NCBI RefSeq assembly: GCF_000308315.1
Contig: NZ_CALJ01000060.1
Coordinates: 1-51,679, forward strand
Source of the DNA: Legionella tunisiensis
Lineage (GTDB): Bacteria; Pseudomonadota; Gammaproteobacteria; Legionellales; Legionellaceae
Length of the DNA: 51,679 nucleotides
Direction of reading: 5' to 3'
Within the stretch, counting starts at the first letter, position 1, and every line of letters begins with the position of its first letter. Positions 39,488-50,227 of this stretch are shown one piece after another. Both the position numbers and the translations under genes were made by a program. The notes under the pieces were generated by a model. It saw only the letters and a list, made by a program, of their open reading frames with translations. It did no database searches and was not told the origin of the DNA.

Positions 39488-39821
39488 AATCTTCTCCAAA
39501 AAGAGCCATTGAAAAACTTATCGATAAGAGTTTTGTCTGTCTTCATTATTTGAGCTAGACTTACTGTTGATAGGTTAAACCCCATCAATAAGATCAATAG
39601 CGACTCTATGAGACTATTGATTTTGCCTAAATAAAAGTCGCTAGTGACAGCTAGCGGCTTTTCCTAATACGTATTATTTTTTCGCATAAAATCCTCCCAA
39701 GCATGGCCTGCCCTGTTTGCATAATGAATGTTGTTTTCCTTGATGTCGTGGCCTCCATCAAGGCTACTTTCTATTTGGTTTCTGTAGCCTTGATGGAGCT
39801 TTTGCGACATCAGGGTTTGGT
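39488..39821. other. Intergenic region with a hairpin and two REP copies
   Basis: No gene. It holds a hairpin at 39633-39662 (AAAAGTCGCTAG ... CTAGCGGCTT) and an inverted pair of REP sequences at 39738-39767 and 39784-39814 next to the RAYT gene. A short minus-strand frame crossing it (39664-39867) is only the read-through of these repeats. Confidence 0.5.
39738..39814. repeat. Inverted pair of REP sequences (BIME-like) beside the RAYT gene
   Basis: Copy A at 39738-39767 begins CCTTGATGTCG and ends CATCAAGGCTAC, so its two ends pair (CCTTGATG/CATCAAGG) into a hairpin. Copy B at 39784-39814 is the same unit in inverted orientation (GTAGCCTTGATGGAG ... CGACATCAGG). Such inverted pairs are the usual bacterial interspersed mosaic arrangement. 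Confidence 0.8.
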
Positions 39822-40348
39822 CTATTCGCCAAAAGAACCTGTACTCTCTTCTATTACCCCACACCAATTAAGAGCTAATACTCCTCGACGCACATGACGA
39901 TGAAAACTTGAGTAAGGCCAATCGGATACTTGCTTCACAAGGCCGTGTTTCACTGGATTGTAATGAATGTAATCGATATGTTGTGCCATATCCTGTTCGT
40001 TGCGAATTCGATGTTCCCAAAATCGCCGCTGCCATAAATCATATTCACCGTGATGATTTTTATGTAGCACTATTCCTTCTTCTAAGAGTGCTTCTGTAAA
40101 GTAACGTTCTATTTTTCTCCAGCGTGTAGAATAATCAGCATCACCAACTGGCAATTGCCATATAGTATGTAAATGCTCTGGCAATAAGACTATTGCTAGA
40201 GTTTCGTAATGATTTTCCTGGCGTGTTTTACGCATGGCCTCCCCTAATAAGGCCGCGTGTTTTACCAGTAATTTGCTGTGGCGATTTCGTAAAGTGACAG
40301 TAAAAAATAGGTACCGCCTTTTGTTTTATCTCTGCGATAGTTAACCAT
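39822..40348 (-). CDS. REP-associated tyrosine transposase (RAYT, one frame break)
   Basis: Single-stranded-DNA transposase of the IS200-like Y1 HUH fold dedicated to REP hairpins. Restoring one base in the A run at 40312-40317 joins MVNYRRDKTKGGTYFFTVTL to the rest, about 175 residues. The HUH motif appears as LLPEHLHTIWQLP, and the catalytic-Tyr helix as HIDYIHYNPVKHGLVKQVSD, followed by WPYSSFHRHVRRG. The start at 40348 has GGAAA upstream. REP copies lie on both sides (39738-39814 and 40404-40433), as for other RAYT loci, so the gene and its substrates are adjacent. Confidence 0.88.
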
Positions 40349-40403
40349 TGCTTTTTCCATTGTTTAAACTTGCTAAATCTTCACAGGGTTTATTTTTCCT
40401 TTC

Positions 40404-40433
40404 CCTTGATGTCGTAGACTCCATCAAGGCTAC
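40404..40433. repeat. REP copy upstream of the RAYT gene
   Basis: A 30-base unit beginning CCTTGATGTCGTAGACTCC and ending ATCAAGGCTAC, differing from copy A at 39738-39767 at two positions, both in the loop. The CCTTGATG/CATCAAGG arms are identical. Confidence 0.8.
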
Positions 40434-40473
40434 CCTATATTCTTTTTAACCTTGTAGGTTTAGATCTGTAACT

Positions 40474-42003
40474 TTAATGTACTTCTTTGGCACTGTGCTT
40501 ATTGGTCGGTAACGGTGGACAATGGTATTCAGCGGTAATTTGCCCTTGTGTATCAACCGCTTGCATAATGACTGGAAATTTCCATAGTGAATGGAGATGC
40601 TTTAATACCTCGTTGGTATTTTCACCAAGGGGAGTGCGATTTTGCTGTTTATACTGCAAAGTTAACGAGCGGTTTCCTTCCATATCAACAGAGTATACTT
40701 GAATGTCTGGGTCCAAATAACTTAGGTTATACTGGCGAGAAAGGGCTTCACGGATCTGCTGGTAACCTTGTTCATTATGAATAGCGCCTACCATTAAATC
40801 AGGATGCCTGTCATCATCGACAACATGGAATAATTTCATTTCACGTATTAGACGCGGTGATAAATATTGAGCGATAAAACTTTCATCTTTAAAGTTACGC
40901 ATGGCGGCATCAAGACTTGTTAGCCAATCTGTGTTGGCTAAGTAGGGGAACCATTGTGTATCTTCAGCAGAGGGGTTTTCACAGATACGTTTAATATCTT
41001 GCATCATATGATAACCCAGTGTGTAAGGATTTATACCACTGAAATAAGGACTATTGAAAGCCGGTTGCATGATAACGTTGGTGTGATTTTGCAGAATTTC
41101 CAGCATGAATTCATCGGTTACTAGACCTTCGTCATAGAGAGCATGTAAAAGCGTGTAATGCCAAAAACAAGCCCAACCTTCATTCATAACCTTGGTTTGT
41201 CCTTGGGGGTAAAAATATTGCGCAATTTTTCTGACAATACGAACAATTTCACGCTGCCAGGATTCTAGCAGTGGGGCATTCTTTTCAATGAAATAGAGAA
41301 TATTTTCTTGGGGTTCTTCCGGGAAACGTTTTTTGTGGCCATTGGCGTCGACTTGTTTGCTTTGTGGAATAGTACGCCATAATTCATTGACCTGCGATTG
41401 CATATACATTTCGCGATTTTGTTGGCGGATTTTTTCTTCTTGAATCGATAAACCTGTTGGGTGTTTGTAGCGATCGACACCGTAGTTCATTAAGGCATGG
41501 CAGGCATCAAGAATAGCTTCGACTTCATCAATACCGTGACGTTCTTCGCATTCGCTAATATAGTTTCTGGCAAAGACCAGGTAATCAATGATGGCATCTG
41601 CGGAGGTCCACATTTTAAACAGATAATTATTTTTAAAAAAGGAGTTATGTCCATAGCAGGCATGAGCTATCACAAGAGCTTGCATTGCCATGGTATTTTC
41701 TTCCATCAAATAAGAAATACAAGGATTGGAGTTGATAACCAGTTCATAAGCTAAACCCATTTGTCCTCGCTTATAACTTTTTTCTACGCCAACAAAATGT
41801 TTACCAAAAGACCAGTGATGATAACCAATGGGCATCCCTACTGAAGCGTAAGCATCCATCATTTGCTCGGCGGTGATGATTTCAATTTGATTGGGATAGG
41901 TATCTAATTTGAATTCTTTGGCCAGGCGCGCAATTTCTTTATCATAGGCTTGAATCAATTCAAAGGTCCATTCAGCGCCGGTGGATAAAGGTTTCTTTCT
42001 CAT
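40474..42003 (-). CDS. SpoVR-family protein (YcgB-like)
   Basis: 509 residues, intact frame, starting [20 protein letters not shown]. The family block GYHHWSFGKHFVGVEKSYKR is near residue 80, followed by ELVINSNPCISYLMEENTMA and HACYGHNSFFKNNYLFK near 133, and NEGWACFWHYTLLHALYDEG near 262. SpoVR/YcgB is linked to stationary phase and stress; its biochemistry is not settled. It is the last gene of a minus-strand operon with yeaH (4-base overlap) and prkA, an association known across proteobacteria. Confidence 0.95.
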   Translation of the reverse strand: MRKKPLSTGAEWTFELIQAYDKEIARLAKEFKLDTYPNQIEIITAEQMMDAYASVGMPIGYHHWSFGKHFVGVEKSYKRGQMGLAYELVINSNPCISYLMEENTMAMQALVIAHACYGHNSFFKNNYLFKMWTSADAIIDYLVFARNYISECEERHGIDEVEAILDACHALMNYGVDRYKHPTGLSIQEEKIRQQNREMYMQSQVNELWRTIPQSKQVDANGHKKRFPEEPQENILYFIEKNAPLLESWQREIVRIVRKIAQYFYPQGQTKVMNEGWACFWHYTLLHALYDEGLVTDEFMLEILQNHTNVIMQPAFNSPYFSGINPYTLGYHMMQDIKRICENPSAEDTQWFPYLANTDWLTSLDAAMRNFKDESFIAQYLSPRLIREMKLFHVVDDDRHPDLMVGAIHNEQGYQQIREALSRQYNLSYLDPDIQVYSVDMEGNRSLTLQYKQQNRTPLGENTNEVLKHLHSLWKFPVIMQAVDTQGQITAEYHCPPLPTNKHSAKEVH

Positions 42004-43263
42004 GCGGTTTTCCTTTTGAATAATTCGCGAAATACAGGATAAATATCGGCGATATTATCGATATTCTCCATGGCAAAATTAGGGTACTGATTCCGTACTT
42101 GTTGATAAACTTCCCACAAGCTTTGATGATGGCGTGGCATAATTTCAATGTAAGCGAAATATTGCAGCAAGGGCATGATTTTTTCTTGTAATAATTCCTG
42201 GCAATAGGGCGAATCAGCGTTCCAATTATCGCCGTCAGAAGCTTGCGCAACGTAAATATTCCAGGAAGCAGCTGGGTAACGTGAGTCAATAATAGTACTC
42301 AATAATTCCAGGGCGCTGGAGACGACGGTACCACCTGTTTCGCGTGAATAGAAAAACTCTTCTTCATTAACTTCTTTTGCGGAGGTATGATGACGAATAA
42401 AAACCAGTTCAATTTTTTCGTAATTTTTAGTTAGAAACAGATACAGCAAAATGAAAAAACGTTTAGCAATATCTTTTTTGGCTTCGTCCATGGAGCCTGA
42501 AACGTCCATCACACAAAACATAACGGCTTGTGTTGATGGGGCAGGAATGCGTACCCGATTATTATAACGTAAATCAATTGTATCAATGAAAGGGACGGCA
42601 TTGATTTTCTTTTTCAAAAACTCAATTGCACTTTGTAAACGCAGGCGATCCAATTTATCTGGATTAGGAGAGGCTTCCAGACGTGCTAATTCTTCTTCTG
42701 CAAGGCGTAGATCACGTTTATGGGGCGATGCTAAAGCTACCCGCCGCCCGGTGGCTTGGCGCATGGAGCGGATGACATTAATATTGGAAGGAATACCGCT
42801 GCTAGTTACTCCGGCGCGTATGGTTTTGTAAGTAGTCATACGTGCCAATTCTTTTTTACGAGATCAGGAAGTTCTAAATCTTCAAAATATAATTCAAGGA
42901 ACTCTTCTCGTGATAATTGAAAACAAATTCGTCTTCACCCTCACCACTGTTAGACGCTTGGCTGCCGCTACCGCCATCGCTGCTGCTACTGGGTCGTTTA
43001 ATTCTATCCCCAGCCATGAATTCATCATTCCCGGGTAAGATTCTTTCTACTCGCCCACCTTGTCCACGGTGAAAGCGTGGTTCGGAAATATCTCTAGCCG
43101 GGATACTGATTTGTTCGCCTTGATCAATTTCGGTAATACTGCGTTTACCCACCGCATCGGATACGGCACGCTTAATTTGGTTTTTGTAGCGGCGAAGAAA
43201 GCGTTGGCGATTAACCGTGCTTTTCTTGCCGGCGTTCTGTCGTCGGTCAATCAATTGCGACAT
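42000..43263 (-). CDS. yeaH: YeaH/DUF444-family VWA-domain protein (two frame breaks)
   Basis: Partner of the PrkA kinase in many bacteria. The N-terminal frame ([20 protein letters not shown]) carries the family's [20 protein letters not shown]. Restoring one base at 42920-42923 gives [20 protein letters not shown], and another at 42852-42857 joins this to [18 protein letters not shown] and the von Willebrand A-like part with the MIDAS-type motif [12 protein letters not shown]. About 421 residues. It overlaps the SpoVR gene by four bases and follows prkA by 72. Confidence 0.93.
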
Positions 43264-43335
43264 AACTACATCCTTATCGGCGGTTGTCTTGTAAGCGAAT
43301 AATTCATTCGGCGTTATAAGACAAACTTAGATTTG

Positions 43336-45265
43336 TTATTGCGATTTACGCACTCGCAAATACCATTCACAGAGCAATCTTACTTGTTTACGGGTGTAAC
43401 CTTTATCTACCATGCGTGCAATAAATTCCTCATGTTTTTTCTTATCATCTTCTGAGGCTTTAGCATTGAAGGAAATCACCGGCAACAGATCTTCCGTATT
43501 GGTAAACATTTTTTTCTCAATGACGGATTTCAATTTCTCATAACTATTCCATACGGGATTTTTGCCATGATTATTAGCACGTGCCCGTAATACGAAATTA
43601 ACAACCTCATTACGAAAGTCTTTAGGATTGGAAATACCAGCCGGTTTTTCTATTTTTTCCAACTCAGAATTAAGTGAGCCGCGATCAAAAATTTCGCCAG
43701 TATCCGGATCGCGATAGTCTTGATCCTGGATCCAGAAATCAGCATAAGTAATGTAGCGGTCGAAAATATTTTGCCCATATTCAGAGTAAGACTCGAGATA
43801 GGCTGTTTGGATTTCCTTACCAATGAATTCAACATATTTGGCGGTTAAATATTCCTTCATAAAGGTTAAATATTTTTCATGTAATTCTTGAGGGAATTGT
43901 TCCTGTTCAATTTGCCGTTCAAGTACATAGAGTAAATGGACGGGATTGGCAGCAACTTCAGAATGGTCAAAATTGAATACTTTTGACAGGATCTTAAAGG
44001 CAAAGCGGGTGGAAATTCCACTCATACCTTCATCGACACCGGCAAAATCACGGTATTCCTGGTAAGATTTTGCCTTAGGATCTGTATCTTTTAAACTTTC
44101 GCCATTGTACACACGCATTTTGGAATAGATACTGGAATTTTGTGGTTCCTTTAGCCGAGTCAAAACTGAAAATTGCGCTAGCATATCCAGTGTTCCTGGT
44201 GCACAGGGAGCCTCTTTTAGCGAACTGTTATCTAGCAATTTTTGGTAAATCCTTATTTCTTCAGAAACGCGCAGGCAATAAGGCACTTTAACGATATTGA
44301 TACGGTCGATAAAGGCTTCATTATTTTTATTGTTACGGAATGATTGCCATTCTGATTCATTCGAGTGTGCCAGAATAATGCCTTCAAAAGGAATTGCAGA
44401 TAACCCTTCAGTGGCATTGTAATTTCCTTCTTGAGTAGCTGTCAGTAAAGGATGCAATACTTTAATCGGGGCTTTAAACATCTCGACAAATTCTAACAAC
44501 CCACGGTTGGCTCTACACAGGCCACCAGAATAACTATAAGCATCCGGATCATCCTGGGAAAATTCTTCCAGTTTGCGAATATCGACTTTACCTACGAGAG
44601 ATGAAATATCCTGATTATTTTCATCACCAGGTTCAGTTTTGGCGATGGCAATTTGTTTCAAGCGCGAAGGTTTAACTTTTACTACACGAAATTGGCTGAT
44701 ATCGCCATTGAATTCCTGCAAACGCTTCACTGCCCAAGGAGACATGATATAACGTAGATGGCGTGATGGAATACCATAGCGTTCATAGAGTAATTCCGCA
44801 TCTTCTTCCGGGTTAAAGAGCGATAGTGGCGAATCAAAAACGGGTGAGCCTTTGATGGCATAAAAAGGAATTTTCTGCATCAAATCTTTCAATTTTTCCG
44901 CCAGTGATGATTTTCCACCGCCAACAGGACCTAATAAATAGAGGATCTGTTTAGTTTCTTCCAGGCCTTGCGCGGCATGTTTTAAGAAACCAACGATTTG
45001 TTCAATGGGCTCTTCCATGCCAAAAATTCTTTAAAACAGGGTATTGATGAATAATTTTATTGGAAAACAAGCGAGATAACACAGGGTCGTGGCGGGTGTC
45101 GACTATCTCTGGTTCACCAATAGCCAATAATAATCGTTCAGCTGGATTGGCATAAGCGGCAGGGTCTGTACGACACAGTTCCAGGTACTCATCCAGACTT
45201 AACTCCTCTTCTTTGTTGTCTACAAAGCGTCTTGTGTAACCTGCTAAAAAATCTTGTGTGCTCAT
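43336..45265 (-). CDS. prkA: PrkA-family serine protein kinase (YeaG-like, two frame breaks)
   Basis: AAA+ ATPase fused to a C-terminal kinase-like domain, involved in starvation and nitrogen stress. Two frames join when one base is restored at each of the adjacent runs at 45022-45026 and 45030-45032, giving VLKEFFGMEEPIEQIVGFLK. The Walker A motif LGPVGGGKSSLAEKL follows. Later blocks include GLCRANRGLLEFVEMFKAPI and the ILAHSNESEWQSFRNNKNNE sensor region. About 643 residues, the normal size for PrkA. First gene of the prkA-yeaH-spoVR operon. Confidence 0.95.
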
Positions 45266-45481
45266 AAAGTCATCCCCTTTTACTGAATCCCTTTGTGGGA
45301 AAAAACGCTCTTTCTTACTTTATAATTTTGCATTTCGCTCATAAACTCTTAGACTTGTAAAAGCGAGATACTGTCTCCCTAGCTTTAGTATAGAGTCTTT
45401 TTATATAAAAATATTAAAAAATTGCACATAATCAAACTATTATTTTTTGTTTGTTACCCTTTCGATACCGGAGCAAAGTTC

Positions 45482-48061
45482 ATGCCAGACACGACTATTT
45501 ATCTGAAAGATTATCAAGCCCCTGCGTTCACAGTAGATACAGTTGCTCTTGAATTTGATTTACATGATGATCATGCGTTGATCACAAATGAAATGCAACT
45601 AAAACGGCAAGCTGACGGGGCTTTACATTTGTATGGTGATGAACTTGACTTGATCAGTTTGCATCTAAACGGGGAAATCCTTGGCAACGCTGCTTATCGT
45701 TTGCAAGATGGCGATCTGTTGATTGAGCAATGTCCGGCAGAATTCACCTTAAAAGTGGTGACTCGAATTTGCCCACAGGATAATAGTAAATTGTCTGGTC
45801 TTTATCGTTCTAATCAACTGTTTTGTACTCAATGTGAAGCGGAGGGATTTCGTCGGATCACCTTTTTCCCCGATCGACCGGATGTGTTGGCGTCCTATAC
45901 CACACGTATTTGTGCGGATAAAACAAAATACCCCGTTTTACTGTCTAATGGCAATTTAATTGATGCTGGTGATTCAGAAAATGGCAGGCATTGGGTTGTT
46001 TGGCAGGATCCTTTCAAAAAACCTTCTTATTTGTTTGCTTTAGTTGCCGGTGATTTGGCTTGTGTCAAAGATGAGTTTGTGACTAGTTCGGGAAAAAAAG
46101 TTGATTTACGGATTTATGTAGAACCAGGCAATGAAGATAAATGTGGGCATGCTATGCATTCTTTAAAGAAAGCAATGCGTTGGGATGAAGAGGTTTATGG
46201 CCGGGAATATGACCTGGCTATTTTCATGATCGTTGCTGTCAGTGATTTCAATATGGGAGCAATGGAAAATAAAGGCTTGAATATTTTTAATTCGAAGTAC
46301 ATTCTTGCTCGGCCTGATACGGCAACAGATCAGGATTTTGCCGATATTGAAGGTGTAGTGGGGCATGAATATTTTCATAATTGGACTGGTAATCGCGTTA
46401 CCTGTCGAGACTGGTTTCAATTAAGTTTGAAAGAGGGATTGACTGTTTTTCGTGATCAAGAGTTTTCACGTGATATGAATTCCCGTGATGTTAACCGCAT
46501 TATGGATGTGAAAGTATTACGTAATACACAGTTCCCTGAAGATGCTGGGTCGATGGCTCACCCGGTTCGGCCAGAGTCTTATCAAGAAATTAATAATTTC
46601 TATACGGCTACTGTTTATAATAAAGGGGCTGAAGTGATCCGCATGCAACATACTTTACTAGGTAAGGAAGGGTTTCGTCGCGGAATGGATTTATATTTTC
46701 AACGCCATGATGGGCAAGCAGTAACAATCGATGATTTCGTTGCTGCCATGGAGGATGCCAATGGCGTTGATTTCAGTCAATTTAAACGCTGGTATAGTCA
46801 AGCTGGAACCCCTGAAGTGCAAGTAAAGAGTGATTATAGTCACGGTCGCCTGAGTTTGACGCTTATCCAATCATGCCTTTCAACACCGGAATGTCAGAAT
46901 AAGAAGCCTTTCCATATTCCTCTTCGGATAGCGCTCTTTGATCTTAATGGTCAACGCATGCCTTTAAAGCAAGACGTTTTGGAGTTACGTGAAGCACAGC
47001 AAATATTTCATTTCGACGGGTTGCCCGGTAAACCGATTATCTCCTTATTACGTGACTTTTCAGCGCCAGTGAAATTACAACGCGAAAAAAGCCAAGAAGA
47101 ACTGCTTGCTTTATTACGTTTTGAAACCGATGGTTATGCAAAATGGGATGCAGCGCAATGTTTAGCACTGCAATGTATCCATAGTTACCTCAACACCCCG
47201 GAAAAATCATGGGAAATTCCGACACTGCTCATTGCTGCTTATCGCCATGTATTGGTTGATGAGTCATTGGATTTGGCGTTGCGTGCTGAAATTCTAGTGC
47301 CGCCAAGTTTTGAAGAGGTTATTGCTGATTTAACGCTGGTTAATGTTGATGCTGTAGAGAAAGCACGTGATTTCTTCCGCGCTGAATTGGGCAAACATCT
47401 TTTACAACAAACGTCTGAAATATACGAGAGTTTATGGCAGCAAGAGAAACACGCTATGGATGCTTGTGCTTTTGGACAAAGAAAACTACGGAATCTATGT
47501 TTGTGGTTAATGATGAAAGCCGACGAGAAAAACACTCTGGAGCGATGTCATCAGCAATTTGTTAAAGCACGTACCATGACTGATCAGATTGCTAGTTTTG
47601 GCTTATTGAATAACTGTATGCAGGGTACTGTTCGTGAACAAGCCATTGATAGTTTTTATCGTCAATGGTCTCAAGATGAGCTTGTCCTTGATAAATGGTT
47701 TGCCCTACAGGCTAGTAGCGAACTGCCAGATGCCTTGGCACGAGTAAAGATTTTGCTGCAACACCCTGCTTTTAACATCAAAAATCCAAACAAGGTGCGA
47801 GCAGTATTAGGCGCATTTTGTCAGGCTAATCCGCGTCATTTTCATGCTGCTAATGGCAGTGGTTATGCTTTTTTGGGTGACATGCTTGCTAAAATGGACA
47901 AGATAAATCCACAAATTACCGCACGGCTGGCAACGCCTTTTACCCGCTGGCGTCGTTTTGATCAAACAAGACAAACCTTCATGAAACAACAACTGACACA
48001 GTTGGCTAAGCAGAATTTATCACGCGATCTTCAAGAGGTTGTTGTAAAAAGTTTGGCCTAA
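45482..48061 (+). CDS. pepN: Aminopeptidase N
   Basis: M1-family zinc aminopeptidase of 859 residues, intact frame, near E. coli PepN (870). The exopeptidase motif GAMENKGLNIFN is near residue 259, the zinc site HEYFHNWTGNRVTCRDWFQL (HExxH plus downstream Glu in LKEGLTVFRDQEF) near 294. TRICPQDNSKLSGLYRSNQL and FCTQCEAEGFRRITFFPDRP in the N-terminal domain are typical. I chose the ATG at 45482 (MPDTTIYLKDYQAP) after GGAG at 45467, because the in-frame TTG at 45422 would add an atypical hydrophobic extension. It is divergent from prkA. Confidence 0.97.
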   Translation: MPDTTIYLKDYQAPAFTVDTVALEFDLHDDHALITNEMQLKRQADGALHLYGDELDLISLHLNGEILGNAAYRLQDGDLLIEQCPAEFTLKVVTRICPQDNSKLSGLYRSNQLFCTQCEAEGFRRITFFPDRPDVLASYTTRICADKTKYPVLLSNGNLIDAGDSENGRHWVVWQDPFKKPSYLFALVAGDLACVKDEFVTSSGKKVDLRIYVEPGNEDKCGHAMHSLKKAMRWDEEVYGREYDLAIFMIVAVSDFNMGAMENKGLNIFNSKYILARPDTATDQDFADIEGVVGHEYFHNWTGNRVTCRDWFQLSLKEGLTVFRDQEFSRDMNSRDVNRIMDVKVLRNTQFPEDAGSMAHPVRPESYQEINNFYTATVYNKGAEVIRMQHTLLGKEGFRRGMDLYFQRHDGQAVTIDDFVAAMEDANGVDFSQFKRWYSQAGTPEVQVKSDYSHGRLSLTLIQSCLSTPECQNKKPFHIPLRIALFDLNGQRMPLKQDVLELREAQQIFHFDGLPGKPIISLLRDFSAPVKLQREKSQEELLALLRFETDGYAKWDAAQCLALQCIHSYLNTPEKSWEIPTLLIAAYRHVLVDESLDLALRAEILVPPSFEEVIADLTLVNVDAVEKARDFFRAELGKHLLQQTSEIYESLWQQEKHAMDACAFGQRKLRNLCLWLMMKADEKNTLERCHQQFVKARTMTDQIASFGLLNNCMQGTVREQAIDSFYRQWSQDELVLDKWFALQASSELPDALARVKILLQHPAFNIKNPNKVRAVLGAFCQANPRHFHAANGSGYAFLGDMLAKMDKINPQITARLATPFTRWRRFDQTRQTFMKQQLTQLAKQNLSRDLQEVVVKSLA

Positions 48062-48077
48062 CGAAAAGTAGTGTGCT

Positions 48078-48123
48078 GGAGGTTGCGTGTTTTGCCATAA
48101 AATCGGCAAAACACGCAACCTCC
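48078..48123 (+). terminator. Strong hairpin after pepN
   Basis: GGAGGTTGCGTGTTTTGCC at 48078-48096 and its exact complement at 48105-48123 form a 19-bp perfect stem with an 8-base loop, followed by only three T. It probably terminates pepN before aroE. Confidence 0.75.
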
Positions 48124-48150
48124 TTTAAATAACATATAGAGAGAACTGAT

Positions 48151-48959
48151 ATGTCGAGTCGTTATGCTGTTATGGGTAATCCTATAGCCCATAGTTTGTC
48201 TCCCTTCATTCATCAGTGTTTTGCTGAGCAAACCGGGAAGCAGTTGAGTTATGAAAAAATGTTAGTTGCTGACGATGCTTTTGAATCCCAGGTAACGGAT
48301 TTTTTTGCTCAAGGCGGGCGGGGATTAAATATTACTTTACCTTTTAAACAACGGGCCTTTGCGATGGCAGACTTAACTACTCCCCGTTGTCAGCAAGCAA
48401 AAGCGGCTAATACGTTATGGATGGAGAAAGAGCGTCTATATGCCGATAATACGGATGGTATAGGTTTGATAAAAGATTTAAGTCGTTATCTTGATTTAAA
48501 TGCTAAAAAATTCTCCTGATAGGAGCAGGTGGAGCTGCGCGAGGAATTATTGCTCCATTAGTAGCAGCCAACATAGCTCAGCTAACAGTAACTAATAGAA
48601 CAGAGGAAAGGGCAGCGAGCTTACAGTCTGATTTTCCCGAAATACGTTATTGCCGCCTGACCGACTTACAAGCAGAATATGATGTGCTAATTAATGCTAC
48701 TTCAGCTAGCTTAACAGAAAAGACAATACCATTGTCTGCCTTGCTGTTTCAGGCAGCAACCTGTTGTTATGATTTGGCTTATCGTGCTAAAGGAGAGACT
48801 GCCTTTGTGGCATGGGCGCATGCACAGGGTTGTTGTCAGGCAGTTGATGGTTTAGGGATGTTGGTAGAGCAAGCTGCAGAATCGTTTTTTATTTGGCATG
48901 GGATAAGGCCAGATACAGGGCCCGTATTAATGGCTTTAAAAGCTACGCAAAAAATTTGA
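48151..48959 (+). CDS. aroE: Shikimate dehydrogenase (one frame break)
   Basis: Reduces 3-dehydroshikimate with NADPH in the aromatic amino acid pathway. The first frame has the substrate site [20 protein letters not shown] (residues 10-29), [11 protein letters not shown] near 60 with the catalytic Lys, and [13 protein letters not shown] near 104. Restoring one A in the run at 48505-48510 continues [17 protein letters not shown] (NADP-binding loop), [16 protein letters not shown] and [17 protein letters not shown]. About 269 residues, normal length. The end overlaps the convergent patatin gene by 17 bases. Confidence 0.95.
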
Positions 48960-50051
48960 TGACGTCAGTCGCAGTTGCAAGCGTATCTTTATAACCTAAT
49001 TCGATTAATTCGCGTGTGAATTCTTTTTCAAAGAGTAAAAAGCTAAGTAAATCACCCGAGTGATCCTTGGCTCCCAGAACATTCAGCAAAAAACGAAGCA
49101 AAGCAGGCATGTTCAAATACTGCGCTTGTGCCATGGCCGCGACATCAACACTTGGTCTTAGATGAAGTGTTTCTATGGGACGCCAAGGGGAATGGCGCTT
49201 TTTCCACATCGAAAGTAGACGTGCGATATCATTCATCCGGTTTACCATTTCAATGTCACGATCAAGGTTATCGAGAAATAAGCCATTTAACATCCCACCT
49301 AAAACTCGGGCAAAGCCAATGTCGCCATTGCGTAACATGTCCGGATCAGTAAACACTGGTAATGGGCGTGTACCTAAGATCAGGATACGCTCAACTTGAA
49401 AACGGATTGCTCCGCGTAAAGGTGAAACCAATCCTATACTCCCATCCCCATAGTGAAAACCATCAATCTTTGCAGTGGGAAAAAATAGTGGCAGTGCACT
49501 GGAAGCTAAAATATGCTCCATGCTCAGTGTTGCACGTTGACTGATATGACGGGGATAATGCCAATCTTCAAACGAAAGATGATCATGCTGATAAAAGGAA
49601 ATGGTTTGCTGGGTTTCATAGCAATGACTAATTACTTCCATCGCTTCCAATTGGCCACTGCCTATATTATCTTCTATAAGTTCGAAATTGATGCTATTGG
49701 TGATAAATTCCCGCAAAGGAGTCGTATCAAGAAGGTGCCCAGATTGGCGTTGTTTCACAATTAAATGACTCAGATTACGTAACACGGATTTACCGAGTTC
49801 ATAATTACTGGCATTAAAAATTTTTGACAGTGAATTTCACTCCAAATAGCTTCCAGTTTTTCAAGGCCAGCAGGAAAATCGTGGGCTTGCTCCGCTAAGA
49901 TGGCAGCATTAATACTGCCGACGCTGACACCGCTAATCATTTCAAACGGAAGTTTTTTCACTTGTAAAATATGACCGATGGCTTTTAATACACCTGCTTG
50001 ATAGGCGCCACGGGCGCCGCCACCTGCCAAATAAAGGGCTTTTTTAGCCAT
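48943..50051 (-). CDS. Patatin-like phospholipase (one frame break)
   Basis: Serine lipid acyl hydrolase with a Ser-Asp dyad. The N terminus has the oxyanion loop LAGGGARGAYQAGVLKAIG (residues 8-26) and the nucleophile elbow SGVSVGSINAAILAEQA (GVSVG) near 40. Restoring one base at 49821-49825 joins it to the second frame, which carries the catalytic Asp in HYGDGSIGLVSPLRGAIRFQ. About 369 residues. No signal peptide. Patatin proteins are common in Legionella, some translocated into host cells; whether this is one is not shown. Convergent with aroE. Confidence 0.9.
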
Positions 50052-50227
50052 AACTACTTATTTTTTGATAGATTATAGAAATATAGTGACTCACAAAGGG
50101 CTTGGCAAGAGTGCTGAGCAGTCTTATGAGTCAAAAATTAGAAAAGAAGACATATGATTACTGGGTTTGCATTCACAGACAAAGTGGTATAGCGTTTTGA
50201 TTTTAATTTTCCAGATAAAGAGTAAAA

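Noticed and set aside
39664-39867. 67-residue minus-strand ORF next to the RAYT gene
   Set aside because: It runs through both REP hairpins and into the RAYT gene in another frame; no family features.
45422-45481. Upstream TTG start of pepN
   Set aside because: It adds a hydrophobic stretch not typical of cytosolic PepN; the ATG at 45482 has a better ribosome binding site.
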